Source: Myxococcaceae bacterium
GTDB taxonomy: Bacteria > Myxococcota > Myxococcia > Myxococcales > Myxococcaceae
DNA length: 32,204 nucleotides
NCBI GenBank assembly: GCA_004173515.1
Contig: SECN01000073.1
Location: 1-32,204 of the forward strand
Direction of reading: 5' to 3'
Part shown: positions 31,112 through 32,204 of the stretch, piece by piece
Layout: every line of letters starts with the position of its first letter
Numbering within the stretch: the first letter of the stretch is position 1
Notes under the pieces: generated by a model
Told to the model about the DNA's origin: nothing
The model's database searches: none
What the model saw: only the letters and a program-made list of their open reading frames with translations
Position numbers and translations under genes: made by a program

Positions 31112-31636
31112 ATGTCTGAGCCGTACATCGGTCAAATCATCATGTTCGGAGGTGACTTCGCGCCTCGCGGCTGGGCGCTCTGCAACGGCGCGCTGCTGCC
31201 CATCGCGCAGAACCAGGCCCTCTTCGCCATCCTGGGCACCACCTACGGCGGCAATGGCACGACGACCTTCGCGCTGCCGGACCTGCGCGGGCGCTTCCCC
31301 ATGGCGCCGGGTCAGGGCCCGGGGCTGGCTCCGCACACCCTGGGAGAGGCGGCCGGTGGGCAGTCGGTGACGCTGATCTCCACCCAGATGCCAGCCCACT
31401 CGCACCCGCTGATGGCCAGCATGCAGTTGGGCAACACGGAGAACCCGGAGGGCGCGTACCTGGCCGCCTATCCCGTTGGCGCCGACCCCACGCCCTACGT
31501 CACCACCCCCAGCACGGTGATGGGTCCCCAGGCCGTGGGCATCGCCGGCGGCAGCCAGCCGGTGCCCATCATGAACCCATACACCGTCGTGAATTTCATC
31601 ATCGCGCTCGAAGGCGTCTTCCCCTCGCGCGGCTGA
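31112..31636 (+). CDS. Phage tail-collar domain protein (MdpB/microcystin-dependent protein-like)
   Basis: A 174-residue protein that is almost entirely a tail-collar domain: it opens EPYIGQIIMFGGDFAPRGW, followed by CNGALLPI, NQALFAILGTTYGG and FALPDLRGRFP. The end MNPYTVVNFIIALEG.FPSRG is the conserved C-terminus. Such proteins are usually annotated as tail fibre or microcystin-dependent protein (MdpB) and occur in small chromosomal clusters in myxobacteria without other phage genes. None of the other phage genes are present here either. The collar fold trimerises. No signal peptide is visible. The ATG at 31112 follows GGGGGAA. It is divergent from the collagen-like lipoprotein (185 bp), so the two may be co-regulated. 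Confidence 0.88.
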   Translation: MSEPYIGQIIMFGGDFAPRGWALCNGALLPIAQNQALFAILGTTYGGNGTTTFALPDLRGRFPMAPGQGPGLAPHTLGEAAGGQSVTLISTQMPAHSHPLMASMQLGNTENPEGAYLAAYPVGADPTPYVTTPSTVMGPQAVGIAGGSQPVPIMNPYTVVNFIIALEGVFPSRG

Positions 31637-31648
31637 TGCATGTCCCGA

Positions 31649-31677
31649 GCGGGCCCGGCCCCCAAGCAGGGGCCCGC
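31649..31677. terminator. Bidirectional terminator after the tail-collar gene
   Basis: GCGGGCCC (31649-31656) pairs perfectly with GGGCCCGC (31670-31677), 12 nt after the tail-collar stop and 4 nt from the stop of the convergent WYL gene. An alternative inner stem (GGCCCC/GGGGCC) competes. Confidence 0.6.
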
Positions 31678-31681
31678 GGTT

Positions 31682-32204
31682 TCACCCCAGGACCTCCGCG
31701 CGGCTGATGCGGTCCAACCGGAAGTGACGCCGTTCACCGGACGCGAGGTCCACCGCGTCCAGCCGCGTCTCGTGCCGATCCATCACCACGGACTCGATGC
31801 GCACCTCGCGCGTCGTCTCCAGGAAGTTGCCGTCCACGTAGGTGATGCGCAACGGCTGCCGCTCGAACCACGCGCGCTCCAGCGCTTCGCGCACCCCCTT
31901 GCGCGTGGGCAGTGACGGCACGCCCAGGAACGTCAGCTCCCGAAGGCGCGCCAGCAGCTCGCGCTGCGCGGACGTGGACAGCGCCGAGCGCACCTTGTCG
32001 AGCGCCGACTCCAGCGTCCCCGTGAAGGGCAACAGCCGCATGTCGATGGCGAAGCGGCCCAGCGCCACCATGAGCGCCGCCTCGCGCGCGGTGAAGTTCA
32101 CCGGCGGCAGGCTGTAGCTGCGGTCCAGCGCGTAGCCCCCGCCCCGGCCCCGCTCCGCGCCCACCGGCAGCGCCGCGGCGCTGCCGGTGGGCGCGGAGCG
32201 GGGC
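31682..32204 (-). CDS. WYL-domain transcriptional regulator (partial, N-terminus beyond the edge)
   Basis: The C-terminal part of a YafY/DeoR-like regulator. GAERGRGGGYALDRSY is the wing end of the N-terminal HTH_11 domain, SLPPVNFTAREAALMVAL the linker, and RQPLRITYVDGN through DLASGERRHFRLDRI the WYL ligand-binding domain; little or no WCX extension follows. These regulators bind DNA and respond to a ligand or nucleic acid through WYL. The first half of the HTH is missing. The last 58 bases form a perfect palindrome (32147-32204), so the codons right of about 32176 are the mirror image of those to the left and do not look like genuine HTH sequence. True coding sequence probably ends near 32176 in this window. 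Confidence 0.8.
   Translation of the reverse strand, partial: PRSAPTGSAAALPVGAERGRGGGYALDRSYSLPPVNFTAREAALMVALGRFAIDMRLLPFTGTLESALDKVRSALSTSAQRELLARLRELTFLGVPSLPTRKGVREALERAWFERQPLRITYVDGNFLETTREVRIESVVMDRHETRLDAVDLASGERRHFRLDRISRAEVLG
32147..32204. repeat. Perfect 58-bp palindrome at the right edge
   Basis: Bases 32147-32175 and 32176-32204 are exact reverse complements with no spacer. The left arm is coding sequence of the WYL regulator. The palindrome ends exactly at the last base, so its full extent cannot be seen. A fold-back assembly artefact at a contig end is the likeliest cause. Confidence 0.9.

Noticed and set aside
31112..31636. Prophage remnant suggested by the tail-collar protein
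   Set aside because: No capsid, terminase, integrase, portal or attachment site is present nearby. Tail-collar (MdpB-like) genes are common stand-alone chromosomal genes.
1..32204. tRNA, rRNA, riboswitch and insertion-sequence signatures
   Set aside because: Read by eye on both strands, no conserved T-loop GGTTCGAAT-type tRNA core, rRNA core, transposase motif or terminal inverted repeats were found. A covariance-model search would be decisive and could not be run.

Overview
The window looks like chromosomal DNA from a myxobacterium, probably a Myxococcus/Corallococcus-type member of the Myxococcales. This is inferred, not proven by a marker gene. The supporting signs are very high GC, strong G/C bias at third codon positions with many long antisense shadow ORFs, a Ser/Thr kinase plus PEGA-domain pair, a KaiC-like ATPase with a REC-histidine kinase, a lipoprotein chitinase, a collagen-like lipoprotein and a DUF6321/histone-tail protein.

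Layout, left to right. Positions 1-517 hold no convincing gene but carry two similar sigma70-type promoters firing leftward out of the window, each with a GC-rich discriminator as in stable-RNA promoters. Then come a TreS/alpha-amylase-family enzyme (-), a luciferase-like (LLM) flavin oxidoreductase and an AlkZ-like HTH_42 protein (+), a SWIM-SNF2 helicase and a TonB-dependent receptor (-). A PEGA-domain protein and a Ser/Thr kinase (-) follow; the kinase has lost its catalytic loop and DFG motif. Next are an MFS transporter (+), a translationally coupled kaiC-like/REC-histidine kinase operon (+), a GH18 chitinase lipoprotein with a ricin-type lectin tail (-), and cstA with its small partner of the YbdD/YjiX family (-).

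The right part holds an S41-peptidase-like lipoprotein (+), a broken remnant that resembles the N-terminal part of a lipoxygenase (-), and a DUF6321 protein with a histone-H1-like tail (+). A three-gene paoABC-type molybdenum aldehyde/xanthine oxidoreductase operon (-), a Baeyer-Villiger-type flavin monooxygenase (-) and a GNAT acetyltransferase (+) come next. A collagen-like lipoprotein (-) is divergent from a phage tail-collar (MdpB-like) protein (+), and a partial WYL-domain regulator (-) runs off the right edge.

Genes that clearly work together are kaiC-like/HK (4-bp overlap), cstA/yjiX (1-nt overlap), paoA/B/C (13 and 20 bp gaps) and kinase/PEGA (43 bp gap). The most interesting points are the in-frame deletion that makes the kinase a likely pseudokinase, the KaiC-like protein that appears to lack the KaiC phosphorylation residues yet is coupled to a histidine kinase, the collagen/tail-collar pair, repeated boxes upstream of paoABC, and a perfect 58-bp palindrome ending exactly at the right edge. 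That palindrome, with a left edge that may abut an rRNA operon, suggests the window is a whole draft-assembly contig. No tRNA, rRNA, CRISPR array or insertion sequence was seen.
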